A stretch of DNA of 64,000 nt from a virus. The stretch is taken from positions 1 through 64,000 of the IMG/VR virus record IMGVR_UViG_3300044632_001398, one strand, 5' to 3'. Position numbers and translations under genes: made by a program. Under the pieces are notes generated by a model that saw only the letters and a list, made by a program, of their open reading frames with translations, was not told the DNA's origin and did not search any database. The first letter of the stretch is position 1; each line of letters opens with the position of its first letter. Positions 8,722 through 17,601 of this stretch are shown here, piece after piece.

Positions 8722-9571
8722 ATTATTAACAGTTATTGGGCACGGAGCATCTTTACTCCCACATTTTATTGAACATTACCAAAAACAGGTTGATGAGATT
8801 TTAATTGCGGTTTATGAAACGGATTTACACCCATCAATTAGTGGTGATGTATCTGAAGTAATAAAAAATTACGATAACGTAAAAATACAAATAGTTGTTA
8901 ACGAAAGAATTTTTGATTGGGAAAAGGTAACACAATTATATAATTACGTTAAGAAAATCAATCAATTTGATTGGTTTGTTATAGCTGATATTGATGAATT
9001 TCATTTATATCCAAATAATGATTTACGTGGATTAGTAAAAGATTGTGAAGAAAATAATTGGGACCTTGTAAGAGGTGGATTTATAGATAGAATTGGAATA
9101 GATGGTGAGTTTGTTGAACTAAAAGACAATCAATCAATATGGGAACAGTTTCCAAACGCAGGATTTTTTAGATATCCAATGAGTAAAGCTTGTCCAAATA
9201 AAATATGTGTAATGAAAGGTTATGTTGATGTGACATCAGGACAACATTATGCTAAAATTGAGGATCACACAACTTGGAGATGGCAAGGTTGGTCACATCC
9301 ATTGATTGCACCGGTTGAAACACATTCAGTACAAGTACATCATTTCAAATGGGATTCCACAGCAATTGATAGAGTGTTGAATGTTGCAAACCTTAATGAA
9401 GATTATGCATTTTCAAATGAATATTTTAAAATGTATAAAGAATTAAAAAAAACAAATTTCAAAATAGATTTAGTTAACTCGGAATACATGTTTGAATTAG
9501 GTTTAACTAAACCAGAATTTAGTCATTATAAAAATTGGAATAAATTAATTAAAAAAATAATATCAATATGA
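8714..9571 (+). CDS. GT-A type glycosyltransferase (family 2-like)
   Basis: 285 residues. LLTVIGHGASLLPHFIEHYQ is the usual N-terminal strand and helix of 'Glyco_tranf_2_4'-type enzymes. WFVIADIDEFHLYP (about residues 87-100) carries the metal-binding D-x-D. A His-rich C-terminal part (HSVQVHHFKWDS) follows. The start overlaps the methyltransferase and the stop overlaps the next small gene by 4 nt, so the three are one operon. Donor and acceptor are unknown. Confidence 0.72.
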   Translation: MIKLLTVIGHGASLLPHFIEHYQKQVDEILIAVYETDLHPSISGDVSEVIKNYDNVKIQIVVNERIFDWEKVTQLYNYVKKINQFDWFVIADIDEFHLYPNNDLRGLVKDCEENNWDLVRGGFIDRIGIDGEFVELKDNQSIWEQFPNAGFFRYPMSKACPNKICVMKGYVDVTSGQHYAKIEDHTTWRWQGWSHPLIAPVETHSVQVHHFKWDSTAIDRVLNVANLNEDYAFSNEYFKMYKELKKTNFKIDLVNSEYMFELGLTKPEFSHYKNWNKLIKKIISI

Positions 9572-9783
9572 GTACCGGTAAAGAAGAAAAAAAAGAACAA
9601 GACCTTGAACTTAGAAAAGTTAAGGCACTTGAAAAAATTGCAAACTCTTTGGATGCATTAACAATTTGGTTTGAAGAAATTGACAAAGAAGAATGGAATC
9701 AAAGAGCACAATATTATTTGGCTGAGTTCCATAACAAATTAGTTAAAGGAGAAAACGATATTGATGTCTCAGATATCTCATAA
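9568..9783 (+). CDS. Small charged conserved-type phage protein
   Basis: 71 residues: a Lys/Glu-rich N-terminus, then KALEKIANSLDALTIWFEEIDKEEW, probably two helices that could form a coiled coil. It overlaps its neighbours by 4 and 20 nt, so it is translationally linked to two glycosyltransferases. I recall similar 70-residue proteins in environmental phages, without known function. A subunit or adaptor role is conjecture. Confidence 0.6.
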   Translation: MSTGKEEKKEQDLELRKVKALEKIANSLDALTIWFEEIDKEEWNQRAQYYLAEFHNKLVKGENDIDVSDIS

Positions 9784-11191
9784 GTTAGGTGTTATCGTAC
9801 CTTTTAGATTAAGAGATGAACATTTAAAAATCTTTATTGATAGAATAGATGTTCATCTTAAAAATCAAGGTATTGAATATGAATTAATTGTTGTTAATCA
9901 AGATTACGCAAAACAATTTAATCGTGGTATGTTACTTAACATCGGATACATGTATGCTAAGAAACTAAAATGTGATTATCTTGTGTTTCATGATGTTGAT
10001 ATGGTACCAATTGATGTTGATTATTCATATTCTGACGTTCCATTACATTTAGCAACATCATTTATTGATGATGAAAAAAATGAAACTGGATTATCTTTTG
10101 ATACGTACTTTGGAGGAGTCACTATGTTTCCAATAGAGTTGTTTGAAAAAATTAATGGATACTCTAACAAGTATTGGGGATGGGGGTATGAAGACGACGA
10201 TTTGTTATTTAGATGCGTACAGAAAGACGTACCTCTTGATGTTTTAAAATATAAAAACCAAGGAAGAAAAGGTAAAACACTTAGATTCTATGGAAAAAAT
10301 TCTAAAATAATATCAGATAATACAATTGATTTTAATTCAAGTGCGACATTTTTTATTAATTTTTATCCTGATGATTTAGAATGTAATCATTTAAGAAAAT
10401 CAGATGAATTTACGGTTTTTAGTGTTCCAGGTTATGATTTTGCAATTTGTTATAATTCATTTTCAAGATATAACTTCGCAGCATTTGATTACAAACAAAA
10501 TGTTCTTTATGTTAACTCTAATATTAAAACAAATTATAGAACTAACATTACAGTTACATTAGATAGATTAGATAATATAATTAAAGTTTACCAAGACGGA
10601 GAATTTATTGGAGAAACAGAACCATTTAAGAAACTTCATTTTTATAAGAAGGAACCTAAATTTTATTTGGGAGTCGGTAAACCTGATAGAGAAGGATTAC
10701 AAAATTATTATAGAGGATCAATTGATACATTTGCATATTTTGACACTATTTTAACTGAAGACGAAGTTAAAGAAATATCAACAAATTCAAATGAAGTTTT
10801 GACAAAAGATTTCGGTGATTATCAATCATCAAGTTCGTTAAAAATATATTATGATGCAAATTACGTAAGAAATTATAAATTGATTGACTTATCAGGTAAT
10901 CATAATGATGGTATTATTAAAGATTGTGGTGTTGAAAATGTCATCAACGAAGAATTCAAAGAAATAAAAGTACCATTTAGAAGACAATGTAAATTTGAAT
11001 TATTAAAACATGAGGCAAATGGTTTCGTTAATAATCAATGGAAAGATGATGCAACAAGATGGAATCAATTGAGATTTTATAATGAGGTATATAAAAATAA
11101 AATAATGGACGACGGTTTATCTGATTTGAAATTTAAAGAACACGGTAAACACAGAGTAAAAAATATTTTAGAAGTTAATATTGGTCTATGA
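9764..11191 (+). CDS. GT7 (beta-1,4-galactosyltransferase-like) enzyme with LamG inserted in the catalytic domain
   Basis: 475 residues from the ATG at 9764; an in-frame TTG at 9761 is less likely. GT7 hallmarks are in order: VIVPFRLRDEHL at the start, QFNRGMLLNIGYMYA (about 51), FHDVDMVPI (about 74), DTYFGGVTMFP, then WGWGYEDDDLLFRC (about 138). A LamG-like jelly roll of about 200 residues follows (FYGKNSKIIS ... FYLGVGKPDR ... DTFAYFDTILTEDEVKEIST). Only after it comes a segment matching the end of animal beta4GalT (RRQCKFELLKHE, then DDGLSDLKF near 450). The lectin fold is therefore nested inside the transferase. It probably transfers a hexose in the phage glycan pathway; the LamG part may dock the acceptor (inference). 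Confidence 0.78.
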   Translation: MSQISHKLGVIVPFRLRDEHLKIFIDRIDVHLKNQGIEYELIVVNQDYAKQFNRGMLLNIGYMYAKKLKCDYLVFHDVDMVPIDVDYSYSDVPLHLATSFIDDEKNETGLSFDTYFGGVTMFPIELFEKINGYSNKYWGWGYEDDDLLFRCVQKDVPLDVLKYKNQGRKGKTLRFYGKNSKIISDNTIDFNSSATFFINFYPDDLECNHLRKSDEFTVFSVPGYDFAICYNSFSRYNFAAFDYKQNVLYVNSNIKTNYRTNITVTLDRLDNIIKVYQDGEFIGETEPFKKLHFYKKEPKFYLGVGKPDREGLQNYYRGSIDTFAYFDTILTEDEVKEISTNSNEVLTKDFGDYQSSSSLKIYYDANYVRNYKLIDLSGNHNDGIIKDCGVENVINEEFKEIKVPFRRQCKFELLKHEANGFVNNQWKDDATRWNQLRFYNEVYKNKIMDDGLSDLKFKEHGKHRVKNILEVNIGL

Positions 11192-12612
11192 GTCATAAGT
11201 TAGGTATATGTATTCCATATAGGAATAGAAAAGAACATATTGAGAGATTAATTCCTCATTTATCTGAATATCTGACAAAAAATGGTATTGAACATAAATT
11301 CTATGTAGGTCATCAAGTAGATGATAAGTTATTTAATAGAGGAGGTATGAAGAATATTGCCGCTCATTATGCGTTTGAAGATGGGTGTGATTATGTGGCT
11401 TGGCATGATGTGGATATGTTAGCGGAAGATAAAGATAATCTAATATGTGACTATTCCTATCCTGAAAAAACACCAATACATATTGCAACAAAATTATCAA
11501 AATACAATTACGGTTTAGGATACGACCAATACTTCGGAGGTGTTGTTTTATTTACAAAAGAACAGGCATATCAAACAAATGGATACTCAAATGATTATTG
11601 GGATTGGGGTCAGGAAGACGATGATTTATTTTATAGATGTTTTTTTGAAAATTATACCACAGGTCGTATTTTCAAATCATATAATAATAAAATGGTTGCC
11701 GATTTTAATGGAGACAATTCGGCAATGTTATTACCTACAACAAAAGAGGTTAGTAATTGTTTGACTAAAAATCACACAATATCAGTTTTATTTAAAGCGG
11801 AACAACAACCTGAAAAGGTACCAATTTTTTTAGTGGGTGACCAAGAAAAAAAATATGTTGAGTTTCCCATTTTAAGAAAACATAATTCTTGGACTTGGGG
11901 ATTATCATTTAATAATTCACGAACTGTTAATATGACGGTGTTTGATATGTTTAGTAAGTACCATAATAATTGGGCTAAGAAACATGAAAGTGAATGGACA
12001 TGGGTAACAATTTCATATAATCAAAGGACTAAGGAGATGTACTTTTATATAAACGATGAACTTGTTACTAATCAAAATGGAATTAAAGAAAATAAACCAT
12101 TTTTAATTGAAGACACATTAAAAAAACATACATTTACTGACCCTTTTATTTTAGGATATTGTTCAAATCAATTGAATTTTTTCAAAGGTAAAATTGCTGA
12201 TGTTAAAATATACAATAAATTTTTTGAAGACATAGAAGAAGTTTTCAATGATGATAATGAACCAATACTAAAGTTGGATTTAACACAAGAATATCAATCA
12301 GATAACGTTGAAATTACAACTGAAGATATTGAAGTAATAGAAAATATCATACCAATTAGAAAGGAAGGTAATTTCTATTGTATGCATCATGAAGATGAAG
12401 GTTTTATTAATGGTAATTGGAAAAAAGGAGAAACCACAGCTAAAAATGAAAAAAGATTTGTTACTGAAATGCAACAAAGAAAAATAGATTATAAACAAGA
12501 TGGATTAAAACAAATATTGGAAGTATTGGATGTTGATAGTGTTGATGAATCGTTATATCCAAACACAATGTTTATTAATTGTAAAATGAGAAAAGATGTT
12601 AGTAGAATATAA
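11188..12612 (+). CDS. Second GT7-like glycosyltransferase with nested LamG domain
   Basis: 474 residues, paralogous to the preceding gene with ATGA overlap. MSHKLGICIPYRNRKEHIE, LFNRGGMKNIAAHYA (about 47), WHDVDMLAEDKD (about 71), DQYFGGVVLF and YWDWGQEDDDLFYRC (about 136) are the GT7 set. One active-site Gly/Trp position differs (WDWGQ against WGWGY), which may affect donor choice. LamG-like sequence occupies roughly 165-360. The C-terminal GT7 segment follows (YCMHHEDEGF ... QDGLKQILEVLDV near 438). Two successive GT7 enzymes suggest two steps of one glycan. Confidence 0.75.
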   Translation: MSHKLGICIPYRNRKEHIERLIPHLSEYLTKNGIEHKFYVGHQVDDKLFNRGGMKNIAAHYAFEDGCDYVAWHDVDMLAEDKDNLICDYSYPEKTPIHIATKLSKYNYGLGYDQYFGGVVLFTKEQAYQTNGYSNDYWDWGQEDDDLFYRCFFENYTTGRIFKSYNNKMVADFNGDNSAMLLPTTKEVSNCLTKNHTISVLFKAEQQPEKVPIFLVGDQEKKYVEFPILRKHNSWTWGLSFNNSRTVNMTVFDMFSKYHNNWAKKHESEWTWVTISYNQRTKEMYFYINDELVTNQNGIKENKPFLIEDTLKKHTFTDPFILGYCSNQLNFFKGKIADVKIYNKFFEDIEEVFNDDNEPILKLDLTQEYQSDNVEITTEDIEVIENIIPIRKEGNFYCMHHEDEGFINGNWKKGETTAKNEKRFVTEMQQRKIDYKQDGLKQILEVLDVDSVDESLYPNTMFINCKMRKDVSRI

Positions 12613-15391
12613 AAAACCGTGGTTGTTGGAATTACTTAGAGACGATAAACCTGAGTATAAAAATCCAATGGTTTCGGAAAGTACAACAATTACTATTGAG
12701 TTTAAAGTTGAGAAACTACATGAAGATAGTGATAAGATTGGTTTTATAGGTATGCCAGGTAAAAACTTTGGTATTAGTTATGATTATGAGGTTGATACCT
12801 TCGTATTTGAATATTGGACCAAAGGTAAAGATGGTAAAGATAAGTTTCATTGTTATAAAGACTTTCATATCAATCAAAATGATATTGAAAACGGAATGAT
12901 AATAACTATTCAATATGACAAAGAGAAAATGAATTTTACTTTGTTCCACAATTTTATCCCATTCTTTGAAGTAGATTTAGAATACCCATTAATAGACGAT
13001 TACACAAATCAAGCATTATTCTTTGGTGCACATAATCCAGATACTGAACAAGTAAGACATAGATGTTTTACTGAGATGGAAATGATGCATTTTAGTATTT
13101 TTAATGGTGTTGAGGATATAGATGTTGTTGAAAAATTTTATAGTAATAAGAAAAATAGAACAGATAGTTTAATTTGTTATTTTGATTTCAAGGAAAAGTA
13201 TTTGGTGTATAATAAGAACTATTCTTACAACTTAATACAACATCAAAAAATTAAGTTGGTTAAAATTATTATGGACGATTTAAACATTAGTTTATCCGAT
13301 AGGATTAGATTACAGAAAAATAAATTACCAGGTTTAAAAATAGATTATAAGCAACCATATTTTTTGAGTACAGAAAATGATACTAATATTTTAATGAATA
13401 GGAGTTTTACTCTGAATAGTACATTTAAGGTTGAGAGAGAATTTCAACAAGATCAAAAAATTGGGTTTATAGGTATACCAGGTAAAAACTTTGGTATTAG
13501 TTACGATTATGAAGTAGATAAATTTGTTTTTGAATTTTGGACACAAAAGTCCGAAGAAGAATTTGAATTCCACTGTCATAAGGATTACAAATTAAATGTG
13601 AATGATTTACATAATGGAATAACAATTTCAATTGTCTATGAAAAGAACTCACATTTTGAACTTTACCACAACTACAATTTAATTGATAGGATAGAGGTAA
13701 AAGATGACTTACTAATTGATTACGCATTTCAACCATTATATTTCGGATGTCACCATCCAAGTTCACTATTAGAAACTCACAGATGTTTTACCGAAATTGA
13801 ATTTAATCACTTTGCAGTTTATGACGGTGTTATGGATATTGTTGAGTTAGAGAAACAACCAAAAAGTGATAACTGTTTAACTTATTTTAATTTTAAGAAA
13901 AATGATAAAAATGATAATATAAAAGATAGTTTAAATAAATTAACATCATTGAAAATTGTTGATTTAAATGACTATAAGAAAATGACTGACTATAGTATCA
14001 CTAAAGATAAATTAGATTCCGTTGGTTGTGGTTTTTGTTTAGCTAAATGGACACAAGTGACGATGCATTTACATAACGGAACAACACACTCATGTCATCA
14101 CCCTGAACCACATAAAGTTGGTTTAGATGAGATTAAAAGAAATCCAACGGCATTACATAATAGTAAACATAAGAAACAAGCAAGACGTGAAATGTTGGAA
14201 AATAAAAGACCAACAGAATGTAACTATTGTTGGAAAGTTGAAGATAATTCTGATTCTTTTTCTGATAGAGTTTTTAAATCTTCAGAACCATGGTCAGAAC
14301 CTCACTTTGATGAAATTAAAGAATCAAATTGGAGAGACGATTTTAATCCAAAATATGTTGAGGTGAATTTCTCTAATACATGTAATTTTAAATGTGCATA
14401 TTGTGGCCCTGAGTACTCCACAAAATGGATGGAAGAAGTCAAAGAGTTTGGTGCTTATCAATTATCATATGAATTTAATGGAATGAAAAGAATGGAAGAT
14501 AGAGATACCGTTCCATATAAACAAACTGAAGAAAATCCATATGTTGAGGCGTTTTGGGAATGGTTTCCTGAACTATACGATAGTTTAGATACGTTCAGAA
14601 TAACGGGAGGAGAACCATTATTGTCAAAAGATACTTGGAAAGTTTTAGACCACATTATTGATAACGAAACACCAAATAGAAACCTTAAATTATCAATTAA
14701 TACCAACTTAGGTGTTCCTGATGAATTAATTGATAAACTAATTGTTAAGTTAGATAAAATTATAAGTGAAGAGAGAGTTAAAGAGGTGGTTTTATTTACA
14801 TCTTGTGATGCGTACGGTAAACAAGCTGAGTATGTTAGATATGGTTTAGAATTTGATAGATTATTTAATAACATTGATAAGATACTTTTAACCTTACCTA
14901 AAGTAAGTATCGTTATTATGTCAACCTTCAATATCTTTAGTATATTTTCATATGAACAACTTGTTAAGAAAGTATATGAATTTAAGAAGAAACATTTCAA
15001 TCCTGATAGATATTGGAACTCAGCATTAATTTTAGACACGTCATACTTACGATATCCAGATTTCTTAGGATATAGATTATTGAAAGGTTATATCGGAGAA
15101 GAATATTTCACAAGAATTGAAAAGTTTATGAAATTCAATTCAACCTATAGAAGTTTGAATTCATATCAGGCTGAGTTACCTGAAGATGTTGGTTTTTCAA
15201 TGAAAGAAATTGAAAAAATTATAAGAATTAAGGACATATTTGTGACGGATGATATTAATTATGACAGACAAAAAGTTGATTTTGTTAACTTCATAAAACA
15301 ATATGAATTTAGACGAGGTATGAGATGTGAAGATTATCACCCCGAGTTAATTTCATTCATTAAAAAAATTAAACATGATAATAAATTATAA
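12596..15391 (+). CDS. Two LamG-like domains fused to a 'twitch' radical SAM enzyme
   Basis: 931 residues. Two about 165-residue LamG-like repeats (about 20-185 and 255-430) share the phrase KIGFIG(M/I)PGKNFGISYDYEVD and end in RHRCFTEMEMMHFSIFNG-like strands. From about 475 a radical SAM protein begins. It has an upstream Cys set (CGFCLAKW, SCHHPEPH, ECNYCW), then the CxxxCxxC cluster motif CNFKCAYC with Cys 596, 600 and 603, and FRITGGEPLLSK as the SAM-binding GGE motif. This matches the 'twitch domain-containing radical SAM' proteins known in phages, whose substrate is unknown. The fusion to lectin-like domains suggests a glycan or glycoprotein substrate (inference). Confidence 0.8.
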   Translation: MLVEYKKPWLLELLRDDKPEYKNPMVSESTTITIEFKVEKLHEDSDKIGFIGMPGKNFGISYDYEVDTFVFEYWTKGKDGKDKFHCYKDFHINQNDIENGMIITIQYDKEKMNFTLFHNFIPFFEVDLEYPLIDDYTNQALFFGAHNPDTEQVRHRCFTEMEMMHFSIFNGVEDIDVVEKFYSNKKNRTDSLICYFDFKEKYLVYNKNYSYNLIQHQKIKLVKIIMDDLNISLSDRIRLQKNKLPGLKIDYKQPYFLSTENDTNILMNRSFTLNSTFKVEREFQQDQKIGFIGIPGKNFGISYDYEVDKFVFEFWTQKSEEEFEFHCHKDYKLNVNDLHNGITISIVYEKNSHFELYHNYNLIDRIEVKDDLLIDYAFQPLYFGCHHPSSLLETHRCFTEIEFNHFAVYDGVMDIVELEKQPKSDNCLTYFNFKKNDKNDNIKDSLNKLTSLKIVDLNDYKKMTDYSITKDKLDSVGCGFCLAKWTQVTMHLHNGTTHSCHHPEPHKVGLDEIKRNPTALHNSKHKKQARREMLENKRPTECNYCWKVEDNSDSFSDRVFKSSEPWSEPHFDEIKESNWRDDFNPKYVEVNFSNTCNFKCAYCGPEYSTKWMEEVKEFGAYQLSYEFNGMKRMEDRDTVPYKQTEENPYVEAFWEWFPELYDSLDTFRITGGEPLLSKDTWKVLDHIIDNETPNRNLKLSINTNLGVPDELIDKLIVKLDKIISEERVKEVVLFTSCDAYGKQAEYVRYGLEFDRLFNNIDKILLTLPKVSIVIMSTFNIFSIFSYEQLVKKVYEFKKKHFNPDRYWNSALILDTSYLRYPDFLGYRLLKGYIGEEYFTRIEKFMKFNSTYRSLNSYQAELPEDVGFSMKEIEKIIRIKDIFVTDDINYDRQKVDFVNFIKQYEFRRGMRCEDYHPELISFIKKIKHDNKL

Positions 15392-16115
15392 AGAACCTTA
15401 TTGGATGAAGTTTAGATGGGATATGTCATCTCATCACGAACATCAATATGTTACTGAGTTTAATAAATTCAATAATGATACATTGAATGAATTCTTATTT
15501 GAGAAGAATTTTATCATAACCTGTGAATTTAAAATTGAAAAGAATTTTAAAAGAGATGAAATATGTATGTTATACGGTAAACCAGGTAAAAACATGGGAC
15601 TATCATATAATTCAACTACTATGACAACTGCGTTTGAATTTTGGACCTCCACAGGTGAACCTGAAGATACATTTAATATGTGTACCTTTCAAACTGTAAC
15701 AGAACAAGATATTGAAGAAGGTGTTATTTTATCGGTTGTTAGAAAGGATAATGAAATAATTCTTTATCAAAATTTTAAAAAAGTAAATAACCTTGTATTT
15801 GACGGTGAATTTATTGAAGATTATAAAGTACCTGGTCTTTTTATAGGATGTTCAAGTCCTGAATGTGAATTTGAAAAACAAAGATATTATTGTGAAGTGG
15901 ATATGAAACATTTATCAATAATCATTAACACATCAAACATAAACGACATAAGGGAACTTTATAATGTTGATATGAATAAAATATTAACTAAAACAAGTTA
16001 TAATGATATTTTATGTTTATATGACTTTGAAAGCGTTAATAATCTTGGGATTATTTATGATGAATCAAAAAACACTAATTTTTTAGAGAAAGTACCTAAA
16101 GAATTCGTAAAGTGA
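15375..16115 (+). CDS. Stand-alone LamG-like protein
   Basis: 246 residues, overlapping the previous stop by 17 nt. It has a single LamG-like domain homologous to those of the upstream protein: FIITCEFKIEKNFKRDEICM, YGKPGKNMGLSYNSTTMTTA, FIGCSSPECEFEKQRYYCEV, MKHLSIIINTSN. It ends before any radical SAM part. A 34-nt gap then leads to a separate radical SAM gene, so this pair looks like the split equivalent of the upstream fusion. It probably works with the downstream enzyme. Confidence 0.7.
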   Translation: MIINYKEPYWMKFRWDMSSHHEHQYVTEFNKFNNDTLNEFLFEKNFIITCEFKIEKNFKRDEICMLYGKPGKNMGLSYNSTTMTTAFEFWTSTGEPEDTFNMCTFQTVTEQDIEEGVILSVVRKDNEIILYQNFKKVNNLVFDGEFIEDYKVPGLFIGCSSPECEFEKQRYYCEVDMKHLSIIINTSNINDIRELYNVDMNKILTKTSYNDILCLYDFESVNNLGIIYDESKNTNFLEKVPKEFVK

Positions 16116-16149
16116 TAAAAATTAATTATATTATATTAAATAACAAAAT

Positions 16150-17601
16150 ATGTCAGAAGAACTAAGTAATTGGAGAGATAAAAATTTAAATTCGGTAAGT
16201 TGTAGTTTTTGTGCGGCTAAGTGGTTGAACGTAAGTTTACATTTAGGTCATGGTTTCACAAACTCATGTCACTTACCATTACCACATCCTATTGATGTTG
16301 AAGAGATTAAAACAAATCCCGCCGCATTACACAATACACAATTTAAGAAAGAAATAAGAAAAATGATGTTGGAAGGTGTTAAACCTGCCGAATGTAACTA
16401 TTGTTGGAAAATGGAGGACATCGGTAGAAATAATATATCTGACCGTGTATTCAAAAGTATTATTTATTCAGAAGAAGAAATTGCAAAATTAAAAGACTTA
16501 CCATGGGATGCTGATATCACACCAAGAACAATTGAGGTAAGTTTTGATAGAACATGTAATTTTGCTTGTTCATACTGTAATTCAGGTTATTCAACAACGT
16601 GGGGTAAGGATATTAAAAACAACGGAGCGTATCAAAACTTTAAAACACAAAGTGCCGGAGCATATTACGCTGACGGGTCTTGGTCTGAAGTTTATGGTAA
16701 GTACAATGAGAATAATCCATATGTTGATGCATTCTTAAAATGGTGGCCTGAATTGTCAAAAACTTTGATGGAAATACGTGTTACTGGTGGAGAACCATCA
16801 CAAAGTATGAACTTTTGGCAATTTATGGATGTTGTAAAACAAAATCCATCACCTAATTTACGTCTTGCGGTCAATTCTAACCTAGGTCTTAATGAAACGA
16901 CTGTGAATAGGTTAATTAATATATCTCACGAATTAGATATCAAAGAATTTGATTTGTACACATCTAACGAATCTTATGGTGAACATGCTGAATATATTAG
17001 AGATGGTTTAAAATATGATTTATGGAGAGCTAATTTAGTTAGAGTTATTGAAGAGGCTAAAATTAGACAAGTTGTTATTATGATGACAATTAATAGTTTA
17101 TGTTTATTCAGTATTACGGAGTTTTTAGATGATATGTTAAAGTTAAAGAAACAATATGGTGCAAATAAACCTGTTGTTGATTTTAACATATTAAGATGGC
17201 CAGCATTTATGTCTCCATTAACATTACCTGATGATATCAAAAGAGAATTACACGGTAAGTTATCAATATGGTACAGAAGACATAAAAATAATCCATTATT
17301 AAATCAAAACGAGAAGGCACAAATTCAAAGGTTAATTGATTATATTGAAGTGGTTAATAGAGGTCACGTTACAACTGAAACCGATATTGATTTACAATTC
17401 CACGACTTTAAGAGTTTTTATGTTCAGTACGATATTCGTAGAAATAAGTCGTTTGTTGACACTTTCCCTGAATTAGCGGATTGGTTTAACTCAATAGAAA
17501 TTGACCCGAATATACCCCACGTAAATGTCACTGATGGTAGAATTACACACTTTGAACCGGGTGTTTATGTTTCAGATAATTATAATAAAATAGAAGAATA
17601 A
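16150..17601 (+). CDS. 'Twitch' radical SAM protein
   Basis: 483 residues. The Cys-rich N-terminus (SVSCSFCAAKWLNVSLHL, SCHLPLPHPIDVEEIKTNPA, ECNYCWKMED) precedes the radical SAM cluster motif CNFACSYC with Cys 136, 140 and 143. EIRVTGGEPSQSMNFWQ holds the SAM-binding GGE motif. It is clearly paralogous to the C-terminal half of the 931-residue protein upstream. Family members are widespread in environmental phages, and their reaction is not established. The stop overlaps the next start (TAATG). Confidence 0.82.
   Translation: MSEELSNWRDKNLNSVSCSFCAAKWLNVSLHLGHGFTNSCHLPLPHPIDVEEIKTNPAALHNTQFKKEIRKMMLEGVKPAECNYCWKMEDIGRNNISDRVFKSIIYSEEEIAKLKDLPWDADITPRTIEVSFDRTCNFACSYCNSGYSTTWGKDIKNNGAYQNFKTQSAGAYYADGSWSEVYGKYNENNPYVDAFLKWWPELSKTLMEIRVTGGEPSQSMNFWQFMDVVKQNPSPNLRLAVNSNLGLNETTVNRLINISHELDIKEFDLYTSNESYGEHAEYIRDGLKYDLWRANLVRVIEEAKIRQVVIMMTINSLCLFSITEFLDDMLKLKKQYGANKPVVDFNILRWPAFMSPLTLPDDIKRELHGKLSIWYRRHKNNPLLNQNEKAQIQRLIDYIEVVNRGHVTTETDIDLQFHDFKSFYVQYDIRRNKSFVDTFPELADWFNSIEIDPNIPHVNVTDGRITHFEPGVYVSDNYNKIEE

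Noticed and set aside
14458-15039. 193-residue minus-strand ORF opposite the radical SAM gene
   Set aside because: The plus strand encodes conserved radical SAM sequence here; the antisense ORF has no recognisable motif.
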